Source: Belnapia moabensis DSM 16746 (GTDB taxonomy: Bacteria; Pseudomonadota; Alphaproteobacteria; Acetobacterales; Acetobacteraceae). From it: a DNA stretch of 64,000 nt. Position 1 is the stretch's first letter. Every line of letters starts with the position of its first letter. The translations under genes were made by a program, and so were the position numbers. The notes beneath the pieces were generated by a model. It saw only the letters and a program-made list of their open reading frames with translations. It was not told the DNA's origin and did not search any database. Positions 42,749-50,725 of the stretch are shown piece after piece. Location of the stretch: contig NZ_JQKB01000024.1 in assembly GCF_000745835.1 (NCBI RefSeq), positions 1 to 64,000 of the forward strand, read 5' to 3'.

Positions 42749-44257
42749 TCAGCGCGCGTTCAGCGTGTTCAGTGTGTCCAGCATCTTAGCGGCTGCCTGG
42801 ATCACTTGGGCGGAGGCGCTGTAGGTCTGCTGCACCAGCAGCAGGCGCTGCATTTCCTCGTCGACATTGACGCCGGTCTTGTTGGAGAGATCCTGCCCGG
42901 CCTGCGTCGCCAGCCGGGTCCGGGTGTCCGCGCGGACCAGCCAGCCACTATTGTCACTCTGAATGCGCCCCAGTGACTGCGCGGCGGCGTTGGCAATCGT
43001 GAGCTGGCCCGGCAGTCCCGTTGAGGTGCCATAGGCTTGGTTCTGGTCCATGGCGTTGAGAGCGGCCAGGATGATGCTGTTGTCAGACGCATTCCCTGGT
43101 GTGGCGTCGTCATTCGCGCCATCGCGGATCCGTCGCGGCTCATTGCCAGGCTGGTTCGGATCAACTTTCGGGTTGAGCGCCAGGGTTCGGGCAAAGCCGT
43201 TATACGTCGCGGGGTCGGCCAGGTTGACCACCACAAAGCTGGGCGCACCAACATTAGTGGCGCCAACCCTGGTAAACAGGCCGGCCAGTTTTGCCCCGCT
43301 GCCATCAACGGCCGCAACCCTGGCAATCGGGTCAGCGGTTTGGAAGCCGGTGGCCAGATTGGCCGCCATCTGGTCCAGCATATCACCGTATTGCGGCAGT
43401 TCCTTGTCGCGGAGTTGCAGGCCCGCGGCAATCGATCCTGTCTGCGTGCTGCGCAGGACGGCACCGTCGACCATCACCGCGGAAAGGCCACCGCTGGGCC
43501 CGCTTGCTGGTATCAGCGCACTATGCGTGAAGGTCAGACGATGGACAGTGCCGGTGTCCAGCAGTGTCGTGCCCTGGTCGGTCCGTAGGATCAACTGGCC
43601 TGGCCCGTTGCCAAAAACCCTGACCGGCACATTGGCAGCGATACTGTCAATCAGGGTGGCCCGCCGATCTTCGAATTCGGCCGTCGACTCGCCGCGGGCT
43701 GCCGCACGCGCATAATCTCGTTCAACCCGGGCGAGCTCGTCCAGCGCGGTATTGACGGCGTCGACATCCTGCGCGACGCCCAGATCGGCGTTGATACGGG
43801 CGTCGGAAACGGCGCGATCGAGGATGTGGAACGTATCGACCAGGCCGGATGCCGCTGAGATCGCCTGGGTCTGGGTGACGGCATCAGCGGGCGTGCTGGA
43901 CAGGCTGGTCATGGCAGCCTGAAACTTGCCCAGCATCGACGACAGCGAGCGCGGGTCCGAAGGTTGGCCAGCGATGCGGGTCAGGGCCCCCAGGATGTCG
44001 GTCATGCGGGTGCCATAGGCCTTGTCGCCATTGGCCGAGCGAGCCACGATCTCGAGCAGGCTGTCGCCAGCGCGCTGGGTGACCCCCAAAGCGACGCCGT
44101 TGCCTTCGCGGCCTGCCATGTTTTCCGAGCGCGGCAGGTCACGTCGCACATAGCCGGGCGTGCTGGCATTGGCGATATTATTGGCGATGATCTGCGCCTG
44201 GGCCTGCTCGGCAGCCAGCGACGACAGGGCATTCAACAGGGCGCCTTGGATGGTCAT
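42749..44257 (-). CDS. flgK: Hook-filament junction protein FlgK
   Basis: A 502-residue hook-associated protein 1. The amino end reads ALLNALSSLAAEQAQAQIIA NNIANASTPGYVRRDL, the rod/hook family signature; the carboxy end has GVNVDEEMQRLLLVQQTYSA then SAQVIQAAAKMLDTLNTL, the standard FlgK end. The middle has the expected EFEDRRATLIDSIAAN. Length is typical. A TATGCGAAAAA element is 37 bases upstream of the start, inside the flgE-flgK gap. Confidence 0.95.
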   Translation of the reverse strand: MTIQGALLNALSSLAAEQAQAQIIANNIANASTPGYVRRDLPRSENMAGREGNGVALGVTQRAGDSLLEIVARSANGDKAYGTRMTDILGALTRIAGQPSDPRSLSSMLGKFQAAMTSLSSTPADAVTQTQAISAASGLVDTFHILDRAVSDARINADLGVAQDVDAVNTALDELARVERDYARAAARGESTAEFEDRRATLIDSIAANVPVRVFGNGPGQLILRTDQGTTLLDTGTVHRLTFTHSALIPASGPSGGLSAVMVDGAVLRSTQTGSIAAGLQLRDKELPQYGDMLDQMAANLATGFQTADPIARVAAVDGSGAKLAGLFTRVGATNVGAPSFVVVNLADPATYNGFARTLALNPKVDPNQPGNEPRRIRDGANDDATPGNASDNSIILAALNAMDQNQAYGTSTGLPGQLTIANAAAQSLGRIQSDNSGWLVRADTRTRLATQAGQDLSNKTGVNVDEEMQRLLLVQQTYSASAQVIQAAAKMLDTLNTLNAR

Positions 44258-44293
44258 GGTCGAAATCCTTGCAGGCGCCGAAGGCTACCTTAA

Positions 44294-44304
44294 TTTTTCG
44301 CATA
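44294..44304 (-). promoter_or_regulatory. TATGCGAAAAA element upstream of flgK
   Basis: Read toward flgK the sequence is TATGCGAAAAA followed by TTAAGG. It is 37 bases upstream of the flgK start in the 113-base gap after flgE. It is identical to the elements near motA and fliF, suggesting that flgK has its own promoter or operator within the operon. Confidence 0.5.
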
Positions 44305-44370
44305 GAACGAGAGGAGCGTGTGCCTCACTCTCGTCCTAGCGATCAACGGTGGTTTCGGCGGCGACCGATC

Positions 44371-45708
44371 TTAACGTTTCAGCTCGTTGGCTTCCTGCAG
44401 CATCTGGTCTGCCGTGCGGATCACCGTGGCATTCGAGCTGTAAGCCCGCTGTGTTTCGATCAGATTGGTCAGCTCGGTGCCCATATCGACATTGGAGGAT
44501 TCGAGGGCGTTGCCGGCGACACTGCCCGCGGCGCCCGTGCCCGGATCCAGGAGCCGCGGCGCACCGGCTGCAATCGACATCTCATAGGCGTCGCCGCGGA
44601 CCGGGTTCATGCCGTCAGCATTGGCAAAGGTGGCGAGCTTCAGCTGGTAGATCGGCCGAGACTTGCCATTGGAGAAGGTCGCCATGACCCGGCCATCCTT
44701 CTCCACGCCAATGTTCTGGAGCAGGCCGAAGGCCGAGCCGTCCTTCTCGATCTTGGTTTCCGTGTACGCTCCTTCGAGCTGGCTCATGCCCGAGGCACTG
44801 TCCAGAATGCCAATCATGAGCTTCAGGGTGGGACCGGTGCTGTTGCCGGTAGGAACGGTAAAGCTGCCGTCCACCGGGTTATAGGCCGCTGCCGGTGTCG
44901 TCGCCGTCACCGTGTCGATGGTGCCGGCGTTCGGGCCGCTGGCATTAAAGGTGAGCGTCGCCTGGCCCACCCGGCGGGCCGCCGCATCAACCGCTCCCGT
45001 TCCAGTGGCAGTATCAAAGACCTCCATGGTCCATATATTGGTCGCCGGGGCTGCCGCCGATGCTGCCATGGTCGGAGTGAACTTATAGGTCAGAGTCTGT
45101 GCACCGCCGAGAGCATCGTAGTAGTCGACGCTGCTCACCTTCGGAGTGGGAGCGGTGGTATAGAATTTGGTGTCGCTGGCGGGCAGATTCGCCCAGAAGC
45201 TGATGGTTGTACTCGGCGCCGATGCGACCGTAACACTGTTGACATTGACCGTCGTCAGACTGTCAATGTTGTTGCCGCCAAGTCCATTGAGCGGTTTGCC
45301 CGCCGCGTCGAGCGGCACGCCCTGCAGGTAATAGCCGGCGGTGTTGACCAGATTACCGAACTGATCCGCGCGGAAGGAGCCCGCTCGGGTCGCCAGGTAC
45401 TTGCCCGTGCTACCAGACTGCTCATTGACGACCAGAAAACCATCGCCGTTCACCGCGATATCCGTCGCATTGCCGGTGCTCTGCACCTGGCCCGCTTTGC
45501 TGATTTCCACCCGATTGTGCGAGGTGGTCCCGGCCATGGCCGAGGCGCCGCTTCCCGAGCCTTCCAGAACCAGGCTTTCGAACTGGGTGGCCACGCGCTT
45601 ATAGCCAACCGTGGAGCTGTTGGCGATGTTGTTGGAAATGCCAGACAGCTTCTTGGACTGGGCATTCAAGCCAGACACGCTGGAGCGGAGAGCGTCTAGA
45701 GCGGACAT
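44371..45708 (-). CDS. flgE: Flagellar hook protein FlgE
   Basis: A 445-residue hook subunit. The amino end MSALDALRSSVSGLNAQSKK then LSGISNNIANSSTVGYKRVA and TQFESLV is the FlgE signature. The FlgE central beta-domain has GDGFLVVNEQSGSTG, LVNTAGYYLQGVPLDAAGKP. The carboxy end is VDMGTELTNLIETQRAYSSN then ATVIRTADQMLQEANELKR. Alphaproteobacterial hook proteins vary from about 400 to 600 residues, so the length fits. It is 89 bases after motB. Confidence 0.95.
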   Translation of the reverse strand: MSALDALRSSVSGLNAQSKKLSGISNNIANSSTVGYKRVATQFESLVLEGSGSGASAMAGTTSHNRVEISKAGQVQSTGNATDIAVNGDGFLVVNEQSGSTGKYLATRAGSFRADQFGNLVNTAGYYLQGVPLDAAGKPLNGLGGNNIDSLTTVNVNSVTVASAPSTTISFWANLPASDTKFYTTAPTPKVSSVDYYDALGGAQTLTYKFTPTMAASAAAPATNIWTMEVFDTATGTGAVDAAARRVGQATLTFNASGPNAGTIDTVTATTPAAAYNPVDGSFTVPTGNSTGPTLKLMIGILDSASGMSQLEGAYTETKIEKDGSAFGLLQNIGVEKDGRVMATFSNGKSRPIYQLKLATFANADGMNPVRGDAYEMSIAAGAPRLLDPGTGAAGSVAGNALESSNVDMGTELTNLIETQRAYSSNATVIRTADQMLQEANELKR

Positions 45709-45797
45709 TGGAGATCCTGGCGCTAGGGTTATAGGGATGGACTATACAAAAGCCGGCGCAGGCGTTCTGCAGCACCGGCGCAGGGGATGGCAGGGCG

Positions 45798-46727
45798 TTA
45801 CCGCCGCGATGACGAGGCGCCGCTCTGAGCGGCCGATGCGTTGCGCGCAGCGGCGACCGCCTCCGAGCGCAATACGGTGATGACGATCCGGCGATTGCGG
45901 GGATCGGTCAGCTGGTCTGCGAAGAGGGGCTCGGAGGCGGCCTTGCCCTCCACCCGGAACACGCGACCAGGCAGCAAGCCGGACCGCTCCAACACCCGGC
46001 GCGAGTTGTTGGCCCGATCGGTGGACAGTTCCCAGTTGCCGTAGCTGCCGCGTCCCAGCGGCTGAGCATCGGTATGCCCCGCCACCACCACCTCATTGGG
46101 CACGCTGGCGAGGACGCTGCCGACCACACCCAGCATGCGAGAGAGACGGGGGGTTGGTTCGGCCGAGGCCGGCAGAAACATCGGCGCCCCTTCGCGGTCG
46201 AACAGCTGCAGTCGCAACCCCTCTGGCGTCATCTCCACCAGGATGCTGGACGCAAAACTGTGCAGCTCGCCCTGATCGGTTAGCATCTGCCGCTCGAACT
46301 CGGCCTTCATGGCGTCCAGCCGCTGGCGCTCGATGCGGTCGCGCGCCGCTGCGCCTGACCCATCGGCCGTTTGCGCATTGGCTTCGCGGGCGGCGGCGCC
46401 GCTATCCTCGTTTTGCGCTACCCCACCCTCGGCCGATTCCGGACTTTCTTGGCGGGACGCGCCAGCCGTCATCACCGATCGCCCGCCCTCCAGCATGCCG
46501 GTCCCCGCGGGCATATCCACCGAGTTGGAGGAGGTAAAGAATTTCGCAATGCCCTCCTTCTGCACCTCCGTGGTGCTCGAGAGCAGCCACATCACCAGAA
46601 AGAACGCCATCATCGCCGTCACGAAGTCAGCGTAGGCGATCTTCCACTGGCCACCATGCTCGTCATCATGCGCAGCATGCGCACGTTTCACGATGATCTG
46701 GCGTTTGTGCTTGTTATCGGAACTCAT
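45798..46727 (-). CDS. motB: Motor stator protein MotB
   Basis: A 309-residue peptidoglycan-anchored stator subunit. A cytoplasmic basic leader is followed by a single membrane helix at about 28-50 with WKIAYADFVTAMMAFFLVMW; the aspartate at 34 is the proton-carrying residue. The linker (about 60-140) is glutamate/alanine rich and long. The OmpA-like domain has PNEVVVAGHTDAQPLGRGSY then NWELSTDRANNSRRVLERSG and DPRNRRIVITVL. Only MotB, not the partner MotA, is encoded here. Confidence 0.95.
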   Translation of the reverse strand: MSSDNKHKRQIIVKRAHAAHDDEHGGQWKIAYADFVTAMMAFFLVMWLLSSTTEVQKEGIAKFFTSSNSVDMPAGTGMLEGGRSVMTAGASRQESPESAEGGVAQNEDSGAAAREANAQTADGSGAAARDRIERQRLDAMKAEFERQMLTDQGELHSFASSILVEMTPEGLRLQLFDREGAPMFLPASAEPTPRLSRMLGVVGSVLASVPNEVVVAGHTDAQPLGRGSYGNWELSTDRANNSRRVLERSGLLPGRVFRVEGKAASEPLFADQLTDPRNRRIVITVLRSEAVAAARNASAAQSGASSSRR

Positions 46728-46773
46728 GCGGTCAGGACGCCAACCAAGGGTTGATCATCCTATACCCCAATCA

Positions 46774-46784
46774 TTTTTCGCATT
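46774..46784 (-). promoter_or_regulatory. AATGCGAAAAA element upstream of motB
   Basis: Read toward motB the sequence is AATGCGAAAAA, one mismatch from the motA, flgK and fliF copies. It begins at the last base of the upstream gene's stop codon and ends 47 bases before the motB start, so it occupies the whole start of the intergenic gap. A nearby CAACC-AAG-GGTTG inverted repeat (46741-46753) lies between it and the gene. Confidence 0.5.
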
Positions 46785-47473
46785 CAAGTGCGGCGCTCAT
46801 GCTGGGCGTGCCTCAATGTCAAACATCCCTCCAGCCCCAGCCGCAGGAGCGCCGCCGCAAAACACTCGGTCACATCGAAAGCTAGCGGTTTCGGCAGGGG
46901 ATGCTGGGTTTCCATCACAGCGTCGAGCCGCAGGCCTTCAAGGCGGCCGCGAATCTCAATCCGCCCGGTGACGGGAAGTCGCAGCCGCACGGCAAAGCCG
47001 CCACGATCAGGGCCGCGGCGGTCGGGCCGCCAAAACAGCTCGATCCACTCGGCCCGACCATCCACAGCCAGCAGAGGAACGCGGCGCCCGGCCCAGGCCA
47101 CGCTCTCCCCCAGCGCGGCCGGGGGCTGCGGGACCGCATCCAGCAAACTGGTCAACGCAGCATCCTTGAGGCCCAGCTTGGCTGCCAGCTGGCGCAACCG
47201 CTCTCGCCCCAGCCATCGCCGTGCATCCGGGCGCAGCACGGCCAGGGCAAAGGCCAGGACAAAAGGTCCTGACAGGCTGGGCAGCAGGCTGTCGGCACCC
47301 CGGAGGGGCAAGACCGGAGCGGCAGCGCCGGTTCGGTCGGCCGCCCGGCCTGCTGCATAGCCAGCGGCGATCTCGCGCCCCAAGCGTGACGCCATGCCGC
47401 CGCCCGGGGCCGGATCGGCTGCCATCGTGCCAACCTCACCGGGAGCGTGCGACAGCAAACGACTGGCTAACAT
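46784..47473 (-). CDS. Possible FliK-like hook-length/flagellar protein
   Basis: About 229 residues from the ATG at 47473, seven bases after fliG; a longer frame into fliG is rejected. The amino part is glycine/alanine rich. Then come helices (RLRQLAAKLGLKDAALTSLL) and a carboxy half of strands: WIELFWRPDRRG, GFAVRLRLPVTGRIEIRGRL, EGLRLDAVMETQHPLPKPL, followed by a helix FAAALLRLGLEGCL. The strand pattern (rlrLp-tG-ieirG, LrLdavmet) resembles the carboxy domain of FliK, but it lacks the long proline/glutamine-rich front. It could be a fliK relative or an unrelated motor protein. Confidence 0.5.
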   Translation of the reverse strand: MLASRLLSHAPGEVGTMAADPAPGGGMASRLGREIAAGYAAGRAADRTGAAAPVLPLRGADSLLPSLSGPFVLAFALAVLRPDARRWLGRERLRQLAAKLGLKDAALTSLLDAVPQPPAALGESVAWAGRRVPLLAVDGRAEWIELFWRPDRRGPDRGGFAVRLRLPVTGRIEIRGRLEGLRLDAVMETQHPLPKPLAFDVTECFAAALLRLGLEGCLTLRHAQHERRT

Positions 47474-47480
47474 GACCCAC

Positions 47481-48518
47481 TCAGCCCTCGGCTTCATCCT
47501 CGTCGAGGATGAAGATCCGCCCCTCATCGGCGAGACGCTTGGCGATGGTGATGATCTCACCCTGCGCATCTTCGACGGTCTTCCGGCGCTGGGCCGGCAT
47601 GCTGTCGATCTCGTCGCGCAGCATCGTCGCCGCCCGTTCCGACATACTGCCGAGGAACATGTCCCGCAGCTCCTGGCTCGCGCCGCTCAGCGCAACCTGC
47701 AGCTTGTCGGTCGGGCATTCGGCAACCAGGGTGCCGAAGGTGCTCCGATCAACCCGGACCAGATCGTCAAAGGTGAACATGATCCGGCGGATTCGCGATG
47801 CCGTTTGCGGCTCCCGCGCCTCGATATGCGTCATCAGGCGCTCGAGCAGGCTCTTGTCGGTGCGGTTCAGGATTTCCGCGACAATCTGCGAGCTATCGCG
47901 CTCATAGGAGCGGGCCAGATTGGTGATGAATTCACGCTGCAGGGTCTGCTCGATGTCGTTCAACACGTGCTTTTGGATGCTGTCCATACGCACCATGCGC
48001 AGCACGATTTCATCGACCGAAGCTTGTGGCAGCAGCGCCAGCACCCGCGCGGCATGCTGGGCCGGCAGTTTCGTCAGGACCACGGCCGCCGTCTGCGCCA
48101 ATTCTGTCTTGAGATAGGTCGCCAAGACCTCCGGCGAGATATTGGCGAGCTTCTCCCACATCGTCTTGCCCTCGGGACCACGGATCTCATCCATGATCTC
48201 GTTGACCTTCTCATTGGGAAGCAGGCGCCGCAGCAGGCGCTCGGTGCTCTCCGCCGTGCCGATCACGCTACCCGTGCGGCCCACCTCACTGCGGAAGCGG
48301 GTGATGACCCGTTCCACCTGTTCGATGTCCACCTTGCCGAGCAACGACATGGAGCGGCTGACCCGGCGGATCTCCTCCTCTTCCAGGCGCGCGAAGATGC
48401 TTTGCGCTCGCTGCTCGTCCAGCGCCATGAACAACACGGCCACATCCGCCAGCGGGTCCGTCGGCCCGGCGTCACCAGATGTCGTTCGCAGATTGCGGCG
48501 TGGTTCGGGAGCCTTCAT
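47481..48518 (-). CDS. fliG: Rotor switch protein FliG
   Basis: A 345-residue switch-complex protein that binds FliF at its amino end and contacts MotA at its carboxy end. The middle domain has EKLANISPEVLATYLKTELA then QTAAVVLTKLPAQHAARVLA (the usual EHPQ motif is degenerate here, with QTAA). The carboxy domain has IRRIMFTFDDLVRVDRSTFG, the charged helix ELRDMFLGSMSERAATMLRD and MPAQRRKTVEDAQGEIITIA. It lies after fliP and an unknown gene, not directly after fliF as is usual. Confidence 0.94.
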   Translation of the reverse strand: MKAPEPRRNLRTTSGDAGPTDPLADVAVLFMALDEQRAQSIFARLEEEEIRRVSRSMSLLGKVDIEQVERVITRFRSEVGRTGSVIGTAESTERLLRRLLPNEKVNEIMDEIRGPEGKTMWEKLANISPEVLATYLKTELAQTAAVVLTKLPAQHAARVLALLPQASVDEIVLRMVRMDSIQKHVLNDIEQTLQREFITNLARSYERDSSQIVAEILNRTDKSLLERLMTHIEAREPQTASRIRRIMFTFDDLVRVDRSTFGTLVAECPTDKLQVALSGASQELRDMFLGSMSERAATMLRDEIDSMPAQRRKTVEDAQGEIITIAKRLADEGRIFILDEDEAEG

Positions 48519-48865
48519 GGGCTGGGATTCCTGGCAGCGTCGAGAGGCGCGGTGGCGGGGGCAGGACAGTGCAGCAGCGGCAGCAGGATGGCTGCCAGCG
48601 CGGCACAGACCTCAGGTGGGATGGGCGCTGTCGCGGCCACACGAGCGAGTTGCTCAGGCAGATCGGCGCCCAGACTCTGGAGGCGCTGCTCGTCGGCCAT
48701 GGCCTGGACCTGCAGGGCCAGCGGATCGCTCGGGCGTGCCAGGCTGGATCCTGCAGTGAGGGACAGCGCCTCCTGGGTGGCCAGCCAACGTAGGGTTCCG
48801 GCCAACCGCCGCCGACGTTGGGTGCGCGGGCCGCCCAGCGCCGTGGGTTGCACCAGGGCGGTCAT
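48515..48865 (-). CDS. Hypothetical protein between fliP and fliG
   Basis: A 116-residue protein whose start overlaps the fliP stop and whose stop overlaps the fliG start, each by four bases. A basic front (RTQRRRRLAGTLRWLATQEA) is followed by helices (DPLALQVQAMADEQRLQSLG, PPEVCAALAAILLPLLHC). No signal peptide and only a marginal hydrophobic segment. It is not FliO-like (FliO has a clear membrane helix). The tight coupling on both sides argues that it is a real flagellar gene. Confidence 0.6.
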   Translation of the reverse strand: MTALVQPTALGGPRTQRRRRLAGTLRWLATQEALSLTAGSSLARPSDPLALQVQAMADEQRLQSLGADLPEQLARVAATAPIPPEVCAALAAILLPLLHCPAPATAPLDAARNPSP

Positions 48866-49728
48866 AGCGAAAACCCACGCACCAGCGAGCCGGCGACCAA
48901 GGCCCAGCCGTCGATCAGCACGAAGAAAATCAGCTTGAAGGGAAGGCTGATGGCCACGGGCGACAACATCATCATGCCCATGCCCATCAGAATGGCACTG
49001 ACGGCGATATCAATCGCCAGGAAGGGCAAAAACAACAAGAACCCGATCTGGAAGGCCTTGGCCAGCTCCGAGGTCAGGAACGCTGCCGCCATGATATGCA
49101 GGGGAACCTGCGACCGGCTCTCGCGGGGCAGGGGGATGGCAGAGCCGGCAGCGGGCGAGGGGCTCGCCGGTGCGGTGCGGGCGGAGGACCCTGCAGCATC
49201 GCCCGCCTCGGCACTGGGCCGCCATTGGGCGATTTCAATAAACAGGGCCAGATCGCGCTCCCGCACATTGGCCTCCATAAAGCTTCGGAACGGCCGCAGC
49301 GCCCGTTCGGCGGCCTGCTCCTCCGCAATCGCGCCATCCATCAGCGGGCGCGCCGCATCTTGCCAGACGGTCTCCAGCACGGGCGCCATCACAAAGGCCG
49401 ACAGAAACAAGGACAGGCTGACGATCACCGTGTTGGGGGGCGACTGCTGCAGCCCCAGCGCAGTCCGCAACATGGAGAGCACCACCACGATGCGGGTAAA
49501 GGCTGTTGCCACGACCAAAATACCTGGTGCGATCGCCAGCAGCGTCGTCCCTACAACCAGGGCAACCAGGTTGGTCGTCAGGCTCTGTCCGCCACTGGCC
49601 GTCGCCGCGGCGCCACTGGCACCAACATTGATCGACACGCTTTGTGCCAAGGCCAGATCAGGCAGCGCCAGCAGCACGCCCATTGCGCCCAGGCCGGGGA
49701 TCCACCACCGCAGAGGAAAGCTTGGCAT
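48862..49728 (-). CDS. fliP: Flagellar export gate protein FliP
   Basis: A 288-residue export-gate subunit. After a signal-like hydrophobic front come LVALVVGTTLLAIAPGILVV then ATAFTRIVVVLSMLRTALGL QQSPPNTVIVSLSLFLSAFV, the classic FliP blocks, then PLHIMAAAFLTSELAKAFQI and GFLLFLPFLAIDIAVSAILM GMGMMMLSPVAISLPFKL. A serine/alanine-rich insertion (about residues 172-195) lies in the large periplasmic loop. fliQ and fliR are about 12 kb away. FliP pairs with FliR to form the gate. Confidence 0.96.
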   Translation of the reverse strand: MPSFPLRWWIPGLGAMGVLLALPDLALAQSVSINVGASGAAATASGGQSLTTNLVALVVGTTLLAIAPGILVVATAFTRIVVVLSMLRTALGLQQSPPNTVIVSLSLFLSAFVMAPVLETVWQDAARPLMDGAIAEEQAAERALRPFRSFMEANVRERDLALFIEIAQWRPSAEAGDAAGSSARTAPASPSPAAGSAIPLPRESRSQVPLHIMAAAFLTSELAKAFQIGFLLFLPFLAIDIAVSAILMGMGMMMLSPVAISLPFKLIFFVLIDGWALVAGSLVRGFSL

Positions 49729-49754
49729 TCTGCCGACTTTCGTAATGTGAAGCG

Positions 49755-50039
49755 CTAGACGGACGACGAGACAATCTCAGTGATGGAGATCGACAGCCGA
49801 CCATCATCCGTGATCTGGATCTCGCCACGCGCAATCAGGCGTTCATTGGCGAGGAGATCGACCGGCTCTCCGACCTTCTTGTCGAATTCGATGACCGAAC
49901 CTCGGCTGAGATTGAACAGGGCCGCCATCGGCAAGCGCTTATTGCCCAGCACAACCTGAACATTGACGGGAATGTCCATAATCCGCGGCTTGCGGTCGCC
50001 GCTGGACGATGGCTCGGAGGCGAAGGGATCACTGGTCAT
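49755..50039 (-). CDS. fliN: C-ring protein FliN
   Basis: A 94-residue SpoA-domain protein. The core is IPVNVQVVLGNKRLPMAALF-like (the text is MDIPVNVQVVLGNKRLPMAA), then NLSRGSVIEFDKKVGEPVDL, ANERLIARGEIQITDDGRLS and a final ISITEIV. FliN forms the base of the switch complex with FliM. Its start overlaps the fliH stop by four bases. Confidence 0.95.
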   Translation of the reverse strand: MTSDPFASEPSSSGDRKPRIMDIPVNVQVVLGNKRLPMAALFNLSRGSVIEFDKKVGEPVDLLANERLIARGEIQITDDGRLSISITEIVSSSV

Positions 50040-50725
50040 GGCGTCATTTCCTGCTGAGGACGAATCTCGGTCGGCATCGGACCAAGAATGGCGAGCGCAC
50101 GCGCCGCCATCGTGCGTGGATCCATGAGCAAGCCCCCGCCGGTCCAGGCGGCGGTGGCCGCTCCAGGCGGCATGGCGGGATCAGGCTCCAACAGCAGACG
50201 CTCCGCCTCGCCCGCCGCGAGGCCGGGCAGCGGTCCCGCCGCCGGGAATCCACCGGGCTCGAGCAGGGCCAGCGTGTCGGGATGCGCCCGCACCACGATG
50301 CGGTCGGCCGTGCGCTGGGTCATGGCTTCGGCGATCAGCGCCAGGAGATTGGCGCCGGCCTCGTGCTCCAGCAGCGCCGGCACCACCAGGGTCAGGACGG
50401 CGGCGAGAGCCGCACGCATCTCCCGATCCAGGGCGGCGCGGTCCTGGCTCCGCCCGGCCGCCAAGTCCACGAGAGCCTGCTCGGCGGCCATCGCGCCATG
50501 GCGGCGCTGCTCCGCAAAACCCGCCTCCGCCTCGGCCTGACCCTCCAGGCGTCCCGTTGCCGCGCCCTCGAGCCGACCGCGGCTCAGGCCCTCGGCCAGG
50601 CCGCGGGCATGGCCGTCGGCAAAGGCGGCATCGCGCAGCTGGGCCTCGGCGGCGATGCGGGCCGCCACCATTCCGTCGGCCCCACTGAGGGCCTCGAGCG
50701 AGGGTGGGAGGAATGGACGCATCAT
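50036..50725 (-). CDS. fliH: Export ATPase regulator FliH
   Basis: A 229-residue protein that carries the FliI ATPase to the C ring. The front has ADGHARGLAEGLSRGRLEGA then ATGRLEGQAEAEAGFAEQRR; the glycine-spaced GxxxG-type repeat is the typical FliH pattern. The carboxy end DRIVVRAHPDTLALLEP, LLLEPDPAMPPGAATAAW and GGLLMDPRTM matches the conserved V-ATPase E-like domain. Coupled with fliF upstream and fliN downstream. Its partner FliI is not in the window. Confidence 0.9.
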   Translation of the reverse strand: MMRPFLPPSLEALSGADGMVAARIAAEAQLRDAAFADGHARGLAEGLSRGRLEGAATGRLEGQAEAEAGFAEQRRHGAMAAEQALVDLAAGRSQDRAALDREMRAALAAVLTLVVPALLEHEAGANLLALIAEAMTQRTADRIVVRAHPDTLALLEPGGFPAAGPLPGLAAGEAERLLLEPDPAMPPGAATAAWTGGGLLMDPRTMAARALAILGPMPTEIRPQQEMTP

